Assembly: GCF_003597395.2 (NCBI RefSeq)
Contig: NC_133773.1
Location: 122,362,913 to 122,426,912 of the forward strand
DNA length: 64,000 nt
Source: Chelonoidis abingdonii
Lineage: Eukaryota > Chordata > Testudines > Testudinidae
Direction of reading: 5' to 3'
A program made the translations under genes and the position numbers. Positions 1-11,763 of this stretch are shown here, piece after piece (the first letter of the stretch is position 1; each line of letters opens with the position of its first letter). The notes under the pieces were generated by a model, which did not search any database, had not been told where the DNA came from, and was given only the letters and a program-made list of their open reading frames with translations.

Positions 1-2479
1 AATAATTTGGTTGGCAAAGGATTTTCTCCCAGGTATATTGCAGTGGTATTGGTGATTGATAGTAGGCATGTGAGGTGGTGGTGCTGAATATTCACTTTAA
101 TAATGAGTGGGCTTCATCAGAGCAACAGAGTGGTGTGTCCAACTGATATATTGTGATAATGTTCTGCATCAGTGACTTCATCTTTCCTGGTATTATTCTA
201 CTTCTATATCTTCTGGATTCACTTAATTATTACCGACTGTAGCTGCTTATATGCATACTGTGTAGCATATGTGGAAATTCTTCATTTTGTCTCACAGTCA
301 TTTGACACTTTGAAGTTTTCACCCAGAAGAGAAATGGCAGATTGTCGGTGCGCCGCTTATGCTGTTGTATAGTCCTTGGTTTTTTCTTTTCGTCAGGAGC
401 CGCATTGCCACTGTTTCAGGTAATGTGTTTTTGTGGAAAGCATTTCTGTGACACTAATTAGATAGCAGCAGCAGTGTCAGGGTGGTAGCATTCTCACACT
501 CATGTTTGAACGAGCACCAAAACACTGTGAAACCGAAGGTGCGAGCAAGAAGAGTAACTGTGCCAAACCTATAATTTCCTGATCTTATCCCCATATTTCA
601 GTGCATTTGGTGACTGAATTTTGTTTTAGACAGGAAACCTATAGGCAATGGCAGAGAGCTAAGATGAGATACGAACACACAAAAAATTCATGAAAATTGA
701 AACCACTTTTGTTGGTAGCAGAGCATCTGACTATACAATTTTTCTGTGATATACTATATTAAATTAATTATTTCAGTTGTGTGCATGCCCCTTTGTGTTC
801 TTGCATATATTTTAGCAATAGCAGATCTGCTAATGGCAAGTGATGTTAAGCAAATATGCAGAATGCTCGTGGAAGCAATTTGATATCCCAACCTGATTCT
901 AAGTCTCACCCAACCATCAAGACTAAGAACTTAATTATCACTGTGTGATCGTTAAAGCTGCTCAAATTCACATACTGAATACTCTTACAAAATTTCTTGT
1001 TATCAAGTTACAACAGGAATTACTTAACAGTCTGATACTGCAGCTTTGCAGACATTTGTGAATGAACGCAGATGGATTTGCACATGAAATAAATTTGTTT
1101 TATCAACTCGTCTTTTATGTTTTATGTCGTTAATATCAATTATTCCTAGTATGCTAGCTAGCACTGCAAGTGCTTCCGTAAGTGTCTATTATTCAGGGCC
1201 TTGCTATTATACAGTGGAGGGTTGGGTGTCTGCCACCATTCTGGGTTTGATGTGGATACTCTCCACGAGAATGAAGACTGCAGCACTGACCATTTTCACC
1301 TTTTCCATAATAACAGAAGCTTTGTGTGTGTGTTGTGTGGTGTGTGAGAGAGAGAGAGAGAAGAGAATGAGAATAGGGAGAGAAGAGCCTAAAAAGGGAG
1401 GAATCAAGTGGCAAGGAGAAGATCAAGGTATATTCAGTATATGTCAATATAGGTATCTAAAGATAATATGATACATCGAAGGAGATGGGGTAAATGAAAA
1501 AGTTCCAACCAGATAATCCACTACTTCGATTCAGATACACAATATCCTAAGTAACTTTCTTCCATGAGATTGCAGCCTCAGATGTGTATATTTTTATACA
1601 GTGTACACCACGATGAATATTGGATGATCTATGCAGCATGCCAGGTCAAAACAGACTAATGCATTTTTTTCGTACTCTTGTTAATACTGCCAAAGATAAG
1701 AATGAAATGGGGAGGGCAGAGGGACACACATGCACCATGGTGGAAGAGAAAAAAGTAGGTGAAAGAGTGATGAAACAGGCTAGCATTACAACTATCATAT
1801 TTATTTGTGAATGTAAGTACAAAGGTCACCAAAACTAAAATCAAATTCATCTCTGCTTGCTATGAGTTTGTTAGAGGGATGAAGGGTCCGGGCTTTCTAC
1901 TTAGTAGCCTGTATAGCATCCAGTCTTCAGACCTTGATACTATGATGACACAGCCATTCAATACTAGCTAGAAATTTCTGGCAAGTTTGCTTGTCCCACA
2001 CTGCGGCTTGATAGTATTTAGGTTCCTTCTCCTTCCACATAATCTCTCTTTCTATGCTTATTCTGTCAGAGCAATGTTGTGGAGCATTAAGTGAGTTACA
2101 GTAAGTGAATTACCACACCAAGTCTCCCCAGGCCCTTCAACATTAAATAGAGAACAATCGCCTCCCCTCTGTTCCTAGACATGAACCAGAGGCTATAAAC
2201 ACATCTACAACCAAGAAAGAAACTGAGGGTTTACATTTTCGCCTCTCCCCGTGCAATTTTTTTTGACTGCGACAACATTACAATATCTCACCTCTTACTG
2301 AACCTTGAGGACTCTTTTTCCTTGTGTTAAATTCTCTGTCACTTCACCAATGAAGATCAGTGGTGTTGACTTAATTCTCAATTTATTTTTTTATGGCTTC
2401 TCACTGGAAGTGAATCCATCCTGATTTGCAAATGCTTTAAATGTCTTTGTTGAGAGGGTATGGAGTTGCGTTACAACAT
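1..2479. other. Unassigned AT-rich stretch
   Basis: No exon, RNA gene or repeat family that I can name. A mixed GT then GA simple repeat lies at about 1324-1362. The short open frames here have no recognisable domain and overlap on both strands, so they look like chance. The most economical reading is intronic sequence. Confidence 0.5.
1324..1362. repeat. GT/GA simple sequence repeat
   Basis: A run of GT dinucleotides passes directly into a GA run, with scattered interruptions. This is ordinary microsatellite sequence. Confidence 0.85.
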
Positions 2480-4120
2480 TAGACTCATGATCTAGGACTG
2501 AAGGACTCGAGGTATCGTCCAGTCCCCCTGCCTCATGGCCAGACCAAAATACTGTCTGGACACTCCTGATAGACATTTATCTAAACCTACTCTAAATTCA
2601 TCCAGAAATGAATTCACAATCCTCCCTAGCAATTTTCCGTGTTTACTACCTGCTAAAATATGCCAGAAATGAATTCAACAACCTCCCAGCAATTTATTCC
2701 AGTGTAAACACCTCGACATTAGGAACTTTTCCTAATGTTCCAACCTAAATCTCCCTGCTGCAGTTTAACCCATTGCTTCTTGTCTATCATTGAGGCAAGT
2801 GAACAAGTTTTCTCCTCCTCCTGATGACACCCTTTAGATACCTGAAAACTGCTACATGTCCCCTCTCAATCTTCTCTTTTCCAAAACTAAACAAACCCAA
2901 TCTTTCAGCCTTCTTCATATGTCATGTTCTCAAGACTTTAATCATCTGTTGCTCTTCTCTGGACCTTCAATTCTCCAATTTTCTGAAATGCGTGCCAGAC
3001 TGGACACAATACTCCAGTTGAGGCCTAACCAGCGCAGAGTATAGCGAAGAATGACATATCGTGTCTTGTTTACAACGCACCTGTTAATGCATCCAGAATC
3101 ACATTTGCTTTTTGCAACAGCATAACACTGTTGACTCATATTAGCTGTGGTCCACTATGACCCTAGATCTCTTTCTGCCATACCTTCCTAGACAGTCTCT
3201 TCCCATCCGTATGTGTGAAACTGATTGTTCCTTCCTAGTTAGCACTTTGCATTTGTCTTTATTGAACTTCATCCCGTTACTTCAGACCATTTCTCCAATT
3301 TGTCCAGTCATTTTGAATTTTGACCCTGTCCTCTAACAGCAGTTGCAACCTCCATTGGTACGTCCGCAAACTTAATCCTACTTTCTATGCCAACATCTAA
3401 GTCGTTGATGAAGAATTGAAACAGCCAGTCCCAAACACCCCTGTGGAACCCACTTGTTATACATTCCACCAGGATTGGGAGCCATTAATAACCACTCTCT
3501 GAGTACGTTACCAGCCAGTTATGCACCCACCTTATAGCAGCCATCTAAATGTATTTGCCTAGTTTATCGATAAAATATCATGCGAGACCATATCAAATGC
3601 TTACTAAAGTTAGGTATACCAATCACCGCTTCTCCTTATCCACAAGGCTCGTTATCCTACAAAAAAGCTATCAGATTGGTTTGAACATGATTGTCTTTAC
3701 AAATCCATGCTGGCTATTCCTATCACCTTACACCTTCCAAATGTTTGCAGTGATCTTATTACTTGCTCCATTATCTTCCCTGCACAGAAGTTAAACTAAC
3801 TGGTCTGTAGTTTCTGGGTTGTTATTTATTTCCCTTTTTAGTTGGGCACTATATTTGCCTTTCCAGTCTCTGGAATCTCTCCCTTCCCATACTTCCAAAA
3901 TAATAGCTAGAGCTCAGATACCTCCTTTATTAACTCCTGGAGTATTCTAGATGCTTCATCATCCTGGTACTTGCAGCATTAACTTTCTAAGTGATTTTTA
4001 ACTTGCTCTTTTTTTATTTTATCTTCTAACCTACCCCTCCCATAAGCATTCACATGTTAACATTCCTTCAGACTTCTCAGATGAAGACCAAACAAAGAAT
4101 CATTAAGATCTCTGCCATTT
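2480..4120 (-). mobile_element. CR1 LINE, 5'-truncated
   Basis: Read on the minus strand this is the 3' part of a CR1 non-LTR retrotransposon. It starts in the reverse-transcriptase palm/thumb region (near 4120), runs through the block that matches the plus-strand CR1 at 24040-25690, and ends in the CR1 3' tail at about 2480-2550 (dinucleotide-poor 'ggactgga' type end). Diagnostic blocks include the complement of the 'rectly primed' stretch around 2830-3110 and the region around 3380-3560. Frameshifts and stops are frequent, so it is a dead copy. A 61-bp partial tandem duplication lies at 2601-2694. The full element is about three times longer, so the 5' half is missing. Confidence 0.88.
2601..2694 (-). 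repeat. Partial tandem duplication in CR1
   Basis: The segments at about 2601-2634 and 2662-2694 both contain 'ccagaaatgaattca' followed by a 'cctcc..agcaattt' block. They are near-identical and spaced 61 bp apart, which suggests a local duplication inside the CR1 copy. Confidence 0.75.
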
Positions 4121-4980
4121 ACAATTCTGTCCCTGCCAGCAGTATGGATCTTGGGAGCAATTCCACACAGATGGGTGCCAATTAATTTCTTTATTAAAAG
4201 AAAAAGGAAGTGGTGAATTTAACAATGAAATACGATGGGATGGGGTATAGGGTGTTTACAATAGACAATGATGGGGGGGTTTTCTACTGAACAGTATAGG
4301 ATGTTCTAACAGTGGGTACATGTAAGTGGGGTTCAGCACAATGGATCAGTACAGTTAATAAGCAACTCAACTTTATATAGGAACAACTCTAGATACAGTG
4401 TGAAATGCAAACGTACCAAAAAGAAATGCAAATAAAATCTAGCTTCTATATAAAATGGTTAACAATCTTGGATAGAATATTAATGGTTGGTGGCCTTATT
4501 ACAATGTAACACAATGGTATTAATGTAAATACAAGTATATCAGCAATATGGGTGATAAGTGAATATTGCAATGTAGAAAACTTACTGACTTAATTGTGAG
4601 GCATGATAGCAAAGTGTACCTAAAAGCTGGGTTAAGAACAGCCCGGGGGGGTGGAATGATTAGTGCAACTGATGAAGGAGAGTGCGGCTAAAGCAGCGAG
4701 ACCACTTGAAGCCTGCAGGTAAGGACAACGGCTAGAGAGAGTTTTAAGCACACGGGGGGAGATATGAGCCGGGGGAAAAAACAGACAAAATATACAGGGG
4801 GAAAACAGCAAGGGTTGGGAAATTCGGGGCAGCAAGGATGTGTAACAGAGGGACACGGAGAAAGCGCATGGGAGGGGATTGGACGGGGGAAAAACAGACA
4901 AAGTTATATAGAGGGAGAACACAAAAACCTTATCTACCTCTAACAAACAATTAGGCAAAACAACAAATTTGATTTAGTTG
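4121..4980. other. Unresolved interspersed sequence
   Basis: Between the CR1 copy and a SINE tail lies AT-rich sequence followed by a purine-rich block (about 4640-4930). The purine block contains an internal repeat: 'gggggaaaaaacagacaaa' at about 4771 recurs with one base fewer at about 4886. The sharp change of composition suggests an inserted element, but I cannot name it and see no clear termini or target duplication. Confidence 0.35.
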
Positions 4981-4982
4981 GT

Positions 4983-5062
4983 GATTGGTCCTGCTTTGAG
5001 CAGGGGGTTGGACTAGATCACCTCCTGAGATCCCTTCCAACCCTGATATTCTATTATTCTTT
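4983..5062 (+). mobile_element. SINE/CR1 3' tail fragment
   Basis: The sequence around 'gcagggggttggactagat' and 'cccttccaaccctgat' is the tail shared by turtle tRNA-derived SINEs and CR1 LINEs. It ends in the typical ATTCT repeat. The tRNA-like head is absent, so it is either a truncated SINE or a very short CR1 end. Confidence 0.75.
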
Positions 5063-5064
5063 TT

Positions 5065-6965
5065 TGCAGATGGATTTAGACAGCGAAGGTGGAATCTCTC
5101 CCACTGTTTGATTTGCCATTGATAGAGCATCCATATCTCACAGCCATAGTGGAGTGAGGGAAGTACAACATCATGATAGATTTTTATCTTTGTTCTGAGG
5201 CAGACTACACACTCCCTCCAGAGCTTGTGGTGAGCCTGCCAAATGACAGCCTGGACTTAATCTCATCATCTGACATGGTGTTGCTGAAAAGTATGCAGAA
5301 TTTCTAGGTAGCAGAATCTCCTAACCAAGTTGAGGGTGTATCGTCAGTTGTGACAATGGGATCACAGTGTTTGTGATGCTGGTGGTCTGGTGCTGGCTGG
5401 TATACAACCTTTGTCTTTTTCAAACTGATTGTAAAACCAAAGCATTTTGAGGCATAGGCAAAGTGGTCTATGATAAGCTGAATGTCCTTGAGTGTGTGGC
5501 AATGAGGGCACAGTCAGCAAACAGGAGCTCTCTTAGTAGCTGTGTGATTACCTTGGTGTGGGCCCTGAGTCACCTTAGATTGAATAGATGCACATCCAAT
5601 CTAAACTGGATATGTATGCCTCTGTCAGAGTCCTGGAATGCAAACAAGAGCATGGCTGAAAAGACATGGCGGGACCAGATCCATTGCTCATCTTTGTTTG
5701 GTGCCGTTGGTGACAGGGGAGGCTTCTGATAATTCACTACGTTCCATCACCCTGGCCTCCATACCATGGTGAAATGAGCGGATGACAGCAATCTTCTCTG
5801 GTCAGCCAAATCTGTGAAGGAGTTTCCATAGGCCCTCGCGATTCACTGTGTCAAAAGCCTTGGTCAGTCAACAAACACCATGTACACAGGTCCTTGTTCT
5901 GTTCATGAGCCTTCTCTTATATTTGTCATGCCTGGTATCATGGCCAGGATGAAAGCCATGCTGTGACTCTGGATACACTGAGTTCACTATGTGAGAGATG
6001 AGCCTGTTGAGGACAACCTGTGCAAGGATCCTCCCGGCTGTAGACATAAGTGAGATTCAGTGATGGCTGTCAAAGCTAAATATACTTCCCTTTCTTTTGC
6101 ATATGTACCTCCCCTCCCGTTCACTGGCACAGTATGAAGTTGTTCAAGATAGGGTAAGTCTGCTTTGTGGCTTTTTACACAACTTTGGGAAACTGGGCCT
6201 AAGACTCCTCTGTGTGCTCTGGAACTATGTTGTGTGTCAACCAGGAACAAGGTTTTATTCTGCAGAGAAACAAAGAATAGGATTACAATCTGGCAGCCTC
6301 CTTTCTGCTTGCTTGACTCATGCTTCCAGCTTCAGCCATGCCGAATCTTTCAGGAAGGCAGAGGAACCAGGCAGTTCTCCGAACATGCTGCAGTTTGTAG
6401 TCCACAACTTGTAGTTCCCACGGCTGCTGCTGCTGAATCACACTGGATCTTGGGCTATGGGTAGATAGATTATGAAGGCATCCTTATACTCCTGGAGCAT
6501 GGGTGCCTTGTTCCTATATGGTCTTGAAAAGGCAGGTGAGTTTCTGACCAGGTGAGCACCTCCTCAGTTGTATACTTGAGGTGAAATACCATTGGGACCT
6601 GGAGACTTGCCCATGGACAGCTGCTTGATGGCCTTAGTAACCTCATCTAAAGAAGGGTCCAAGCACAGCTCCTCTAGGACAGATATGCTGCAGGAGTGAT
6701 TCGATGGCTTCATCAGATATAGTGGATTAACAGTTCAGGAGACTATCAAAGTGCTCTGCCCAGCCAGAGAAAATATTGGCTTTGTCTGTGAGCAGCCAGT
6801 TACTATCTCTTGTGAGAACAGGGGCTGTACCACTGGATTTTGGGCCATATACGGCACAGAGACCTTCATAGAAGGCCTTCATATCATGCATGTCATGCTT
6901 CCTGGAGTTCTACAGCCTTCTGCTCCTACCACTTATCAAATCCCTGAAAATGCTCCATTGAAATA
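5065..6965 (-). mobile_element. Non-CR1 LINE remnant with reverse transcriptase
   Basis: The minus strand encodes broken reverse-transcriptase sequence. At about 5820-5873 it reads LTKAFDTVNREGLWKLL, the palm motif with the first catalytic Asp. Downstream at about 5690 it carries a V-T-N-G-x-K-Q block matching the 'GVKQG' region. Sequence at 5060-5560 corresponds to the thumb and tail, and sequence at 6480-6960 lies upstream of the palm. The wording of these blocks differs from CR1 and from the element at 47175-52390. I place it in the RTE/L2-like range of non-LTR elements without being sure of the clade. Stops and frameshifts show it is dead. A segment at about 6195-6465 does not fit and may be a later insertion. 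Confidence 0.7.
6195..6465. repeat. Possible insertion inside the LINE remnant
   Basis: LINE-like sequence stops near 6195 and resumes near 6465. The intervening piece contains 'gcagtttgtagtccacaac' and is unlike its surroundings. No target duplication was found, so the boundaries and the identity are uncertain. Confidence 0.35.
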
Positions 6966-9861
6966 CAAGCCATGCACACTCTTAACTTAGAAGTTTTTTC
7001 CCCATTTTTCTCCACTTGATGGTATGAACATAGTGATAGTTGATTTCATAATCTAATGGAAACTGAAACAGCAATTAGAACTGTTGGGACCTCTTAAAGG
7101 GCCAAATTAACCCTGGACATAACTCCAGCGGCATTACAATAAGAAAGAATTTAACTCAAAAATTTGTCACAGAGATAGTGGTTTTTGGCTTACATAAACT
7201 GGTTGGTTGTAATGCATCTATAATGGCTTCGTGGTGGTATTATTATTTTTATTTTATTACTGTTTAATAACAACTACAAGAATCATTTTTATAGGTAACT
7301 AAAACTTCATGACTTCTTAATAATTGGTAGATAATGGGCAAGTAATAAGAGGTTTAATACAATAACTGTATCATGTTTGAAATGAATCACGTTGTTTTTC
7401 ACAATGTGAGTAACTTAATGCTCCTTAATAATTTAAAATTCCCTAACAAGCCATAATCCTTGTATTCTCTTATCAGTTTTCCTCACATTTACAAAATAAG
7501 TGACCTGGAGTTCACTGTCTGTTGTTTTACTCCTCTTTTTCATTGTGTGTATGCTTTCATATAGTATTAACCTTCACCTTTAAACTCTGCAGTGTGCAAC
7601 TAAAAGAGAATGGATGGAATGCTGCTTCTAACTTTGTTTTATGCAAGCCAGAAGCTGAATGTTCTTCTGCCTTCCTTTAATGGGAAACTTGAGGAATCTA
7701 CAGTTTAATTACTTGTGTTGGATGTGAACTTGTTTCTCTATGTAGAAATATGTGAGTGATCATTATAAAACTCTGGGATGGATGTACAAGATATAATTGA
7801 AAAAAAAATCATAAGCTTTAAGTGCTAATCAAAATGCAATCCATACACCTGCTAAATAGGCTGCATGTGGCCAATGCAAATACAGGTGTTACGTGACCAT
7901 TCATTATATGTTAGCCAGTTCCTGAAGATAAAACGTGAATGTTAGAGGACAATTTTTTGTGGACCTTGATAGGTCATCTAATTAATATATGTTATGCTCA
8001 TAAATATATTATAAAGTGACTAAAATGTGAAATGACAAAATGAGTCCAACTCTATTAGATAGAAGTTGAACAAAAGATCACCTTGTTTTCTGAGAGTGTG
8101 CTGGGTGTCAGATCAATAGTTCTGTCATAATCACAAAGCATATTCATTTCAAGCAGTTTTGCCAGCATGTGATAGGAAACACTTCCTGAGAAAAGGATTT
8201 TGTTTAATCATCCTGTCTCAGTGCAGTTCTGTGAATGAGAGAGAGAGAAAGAAAACCAAACATTAAAATGCTCATTTACTTTTGAATTCAGCCTTTTCTT
8301 CTAGGTTGTGTTCCGTTGAGTCTCGTCTAACAGGTTTGATGTTAGGGATCTAGGAAAGAAATATCCCCCCCCTTTTTTGTTCTTTTTGGTACTTGGTAGC
8401 TACTAAATTTCAAAGAGCGAAATGACCTTGAGTTATGCAGAATGCTCCCTTCTAAAACTTGCCCCCCCCACCAAAAAAAATTCAGATGTCAGGTGATCCT
8501 ACTCTCACTAGTATAGCAGTCTTTGAAATAACACTAGAGTCTATTTCAGAGAATGTGCATTGGCATCTGTCATTTAAGTTCTGTATCCACCACTGAACAG
8601 TATATGTTGTCTTCTTCGCTTCCTCACAATGACTTGATACCTGATGACCCCCTGGGATGATGTCACGCTCTCTCTAAATCAGAAAGTGGAATAATGAAGA
8701 TTTCTCTTTTGCTTAAAGTACATTAAAGATAACTATCCTGTGCCAAACTCACTCACTATTCTTGGATATTTTCAAACCTAAAAAATGCTGACATCTTGTC
8801 ATTAATACTCTTGTAAATTCGAAAGTAAACAGATTTCAAAGGCACTTGCCTGTTAGTGTGAAGACAAGGTCAAATAGTTGAATGACAAGTGCTCCTGGTA
8901 CAATAAGACTATCCATCAATCAGTTCTACCAGCAAGTTCTTGAAAAAGACAGGAGAATGGAACATGACAAAATAATGTATTAAAAGATGTATTTGTGGAA
9001 GGTCCATTTCATCATTCTTGAACTAGTAGTTCATAAAGAAAATCAATTCTTTATAGCTTAGAAATGGGTTGGCCCTTCACTGAACAACCTAGTTTGCAAT
9101 TTAAAACTGCTCAAAGGCATCTTGTCACTAAGTCTAAAAAATGAATTCAGAAATTGGAAAAAATCCATTCCGTCAAATTAAAGCTTTTTTGGTTCCGCCA
9201 CCACTAGAAGAAGAGCATAGTAAGTGCACACAGCTGAAATAAGTGAAACACATTAATTTGGTCTAGGAAACATCAAGTTAGTAGTGATGACTTTCTGATG
9301 TTCTCACACTGCTTAAAAATAATTTGACTTCAATTATTAAGTAGTCTTCAATAAGAGTTGTATGAGCTGGGGATATTTTCACTACCGCTGAGCTCAGCAA
9401 ACACGAAATTCAGATGTTCACTTGGACATAGTTCAAAAGCTAGGCCATCTTAACCTAACTTTCTGATGAATGCTTTTGAAACTTAGGCTATTCTGCCCTA
9501 TCTTCATGTGTTTGTGGTGCCATTATGGTTTGTTTCCTTAAATTTACTGTGGGATTATTCTGATGAGATAGTAATCAGAGAAAATGCAGAAGGAGTCCGA
9601 TGTTAAATATAGCTCTTCCGTTTGTTTTATAGTAAAATGACTAGTACAAAATTTGGATGGATGGTTTAGGGGTGTTAGAAGAAAGGAACTGTTCTCCCAC
9701 ATAGATCAATGTACAGGAGAGAAAAATAGTTATCCTTTGCATGAAATTATGGACCAGGTCTCTCATTTTTTCATTAGCATGTGATAGTTTTCGTTATTCA
9801 TTCTTTGATTATGTGGTATCAATATGTTAAATTACTTCACAAGCATTTAGCACAGAGGGCA
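6966..9861. other. Unassigned stretch, probably unique intron
   Basis: AT-rich sequence without a long open frame, splice-bounded exon or repeat that I recognise. Short homopolymer runs (poly-A near 7800, poly-C near 8366 and 8461) are the only local structure. Confidence 0.5.
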
Positions 9862-9869
9862 CTTTAAGT

Positions 9870-10544
9870 CAGTGGTTTTCAAACTTTTTTTCTGGTGACC
9901 CAGTTGAAGAAAATTGTTGATGACCGTGACCCAACAGAGTTGGGGTGTGGGAGAGACTCTGGGCTAGGGGTGCAGGCTCTGGGGTGGGGCTGGGGATGAT
10001 GGGTTTAGGATGCAGGAGGGGGCTCTGGGTTTGGGGGGCTCAGGGCTAGGGCAGGGGATTGGGGCACAGGAAGGGATCAGGGCTCTGGGCTGGGGGTACA
10101 AACTCTGGGGTGCGGCTAGGACCAGAAGTTTAGGGTGAGGCCCAGGGCTGGGGCAGAGGAGTGGGGCACAGGGTGGGGTGTGGGCCCTTGAGCGGCTCCG
10201 GTCAGCAGCACAATGGGCATGCTAAGGCAGGCTTCCTGCCTGTCCTGGCTCTGCAGACCGTGCTGTGTCCCGGAAGTGGCTAGCAGGGGGTCCAACTCCA
10301 ATGGGACTGCGGAGCTGGTGCTCGGGGTGGGGGCAGAGAATGGAGCCATGGCCCCCCTGCTTAGGAGCTGGATCTTCTGCTGGCCGCTTTCAAGGCGCAG
10401 CGCGGTGTCAGAACAGGTAGGGACTATACTGACTTAGCCAGGCAGCACTGCAGACAGGACTTTTAACAGCCCGGTGGAGGTGCTGACCAGATCCACCGCA
10501 ATCCAGTGCCTTACATTCCGCAACCGACAGCTTGAAAACCACTG
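9870..10544. mobile_element. hAT-type miniature element (675 bp)
   Basis: The left end reads CAGTGGTTTTCAAACTT and the right end is its imperfect complement, AGCTTGAAAACCACTG. This is the classical hAT (Charlie-like) terminus. It is flanked by 8-bp target duplications ctttaagt (9862-9869) and ccttgagt (10545-10552), 6 of 8 matching. The interior is GC-rich and built of degenerate 'gggctctggggt' units. There is no transposase, so it is non-autonomous. The open frames inside are by-products of the GC-rich composition. Confidence 0.87.
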
Positions 10545-10734
10545 CCTTGAGTTATGTCCGAGATTTTTACTCAGTCAGTACTCAGGCAAATTCCCAATGA
10601 TGTCAATGTGAATTTGCCTATATAAAAACTGAATGAGGATCTTCGGATCTGTTCTTAATTAGTGGGGGCAGGGAAAGAGGGGTGACTTGCACTTTGAATA
10701 ACATTTTTCTAGTGGTTCATCTAATGCTGGTGTA

Positions 10735-10990
10735 TATCATCTTTACACGAATGGCAGCCTTGTAATTAAGGCACTGGACTGGGTCTCAGCTCTGCCTAGC
10801 TCTGCCACAGACTTTCTGTGTGACCTTGGACAAGTCACTTGATATCACCCTGGAGATAACAATACATTCTTCCCCCTCCCCTTGGTCTGTTTAAAATGCA
10901 AGTTTGGTGAGGGCCTAACTCTTACTATGTGTCTGTACAGTGCCTAGCAGAATGTGGCCCCTATCTGTGTTAGGTACTCTCGGCATTACT
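10735..10990 (+). mobile_element. MIR-type CORE-SINE
   Basis: The sequence holds 'gtgtgaccttggacaagtc', the hallmark of the MIR core. It is preceded by a tRNA-related block ('aaggcactggactgggtct') and followed by a tail block around 'gtacagtgcctagcagaat'. The order fits a plus-strand MIR-family SINE of ancient date. Confidence 0.75.
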
Positions 10991-11589
10991 GCAATACTAA
11001 TTAATCATTAATGTATATTTGTAATTTAAAAATTACAAAGCTCCTCAGAAAGAGACTATGTATTCATTAGCAAAGCAAGATTAAAATGAAATGTTAAGAA
11101 CTCTTTAAAAATACAAGTCCCATGGGAGTAGGCCTGATGCTAAGAGAGACAAATTGTTGTAAATACACAGGGTCTATCATTGCACTCATTTACGTCTGTG
11201 TTGTCCCACTGAAGTCAATGGGGTTGCTTGGGTGTAGTGATGGCAACAGTTTGTATACAGACGTTAGAGCAAAGTATAGAGAAGTTAGAGCAAAAATACA
11301 AAAGATCCATCAATGCAAGAGAATGATACAGAATTCTGCTGCAGAAACAGTTTTTTCCTGCACTGTGTTTTGGTATTCCATAGTTTTGCAGTACTGACTC
11401 TGACATTTGCCTGTGCCAGTGTCTGATACCTGATGCCCTGCTTTTGTGTCATATAATTGACTGCCAGACTCAGTGGATGTTACATGTCTTTAGTTAGAGC
11501 ACGACATAATGTTTTACCTAATACTCAGAGAAATCCTGAAAATACCACAAAGAGTGGGAGTAGACTTGTGAAGGGACTAATTATACCAC
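10991..11589. other. Unassigned stretch
   Basis: AT-rich sequence with no recognised gene or element. It contains one copy of the dispersed motif 'actgaagtcaatgg' at about 11208-11221. Confidence 0.45.
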
Positions 11590-11763
11590 TTCATAGAATA
11601 TCAGGGTTGGAAGGGACCTCAGAAGGTCATCTAATCCAACCCCCTGCTCAGAGCAGGATCAATCCCAGACAGATTTTTGCCACAGCTCCCTAAATGCCCC
11701 ACTCAAGGATTGAACTCACAACCCTGGGGTTAGTAAGCCAGTGCTCAAACCACTGAGCTATCT
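11590..11763 (-). mobile_element. tRNA-derived SINE with CR1-like tail (Cry type)
   Basis: On the minus strand it begins GATAGCTCAGTGGTTTGAGC, an RNA polymerase III A-box in a tRNA-like head. A B-box-like 'gagttcaatcc' follows about 45 bp on. The 3' part is the CR1-type tail ('gggttggattagatgac', 'cccttccaaccctgat'). This head-plus-tail structure is the known design of turtle SINEs mobilised by CR1. The near-complete head and tail suggest a full-length copy. Confidence 0.88.

Noticed and set aside
10116..10437. Frames in GC-rich sequence suggesting an exon
   Set aside because: They fall within the hAT miniature element with clear termini and an 8-bp duplication.
11700..11763. A functional tRNA gene on the minus strand
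   Set aside because: The tRNA-like head is followed by a CR1-type tail and has no foldable acceptor stem end. It is a SINE.
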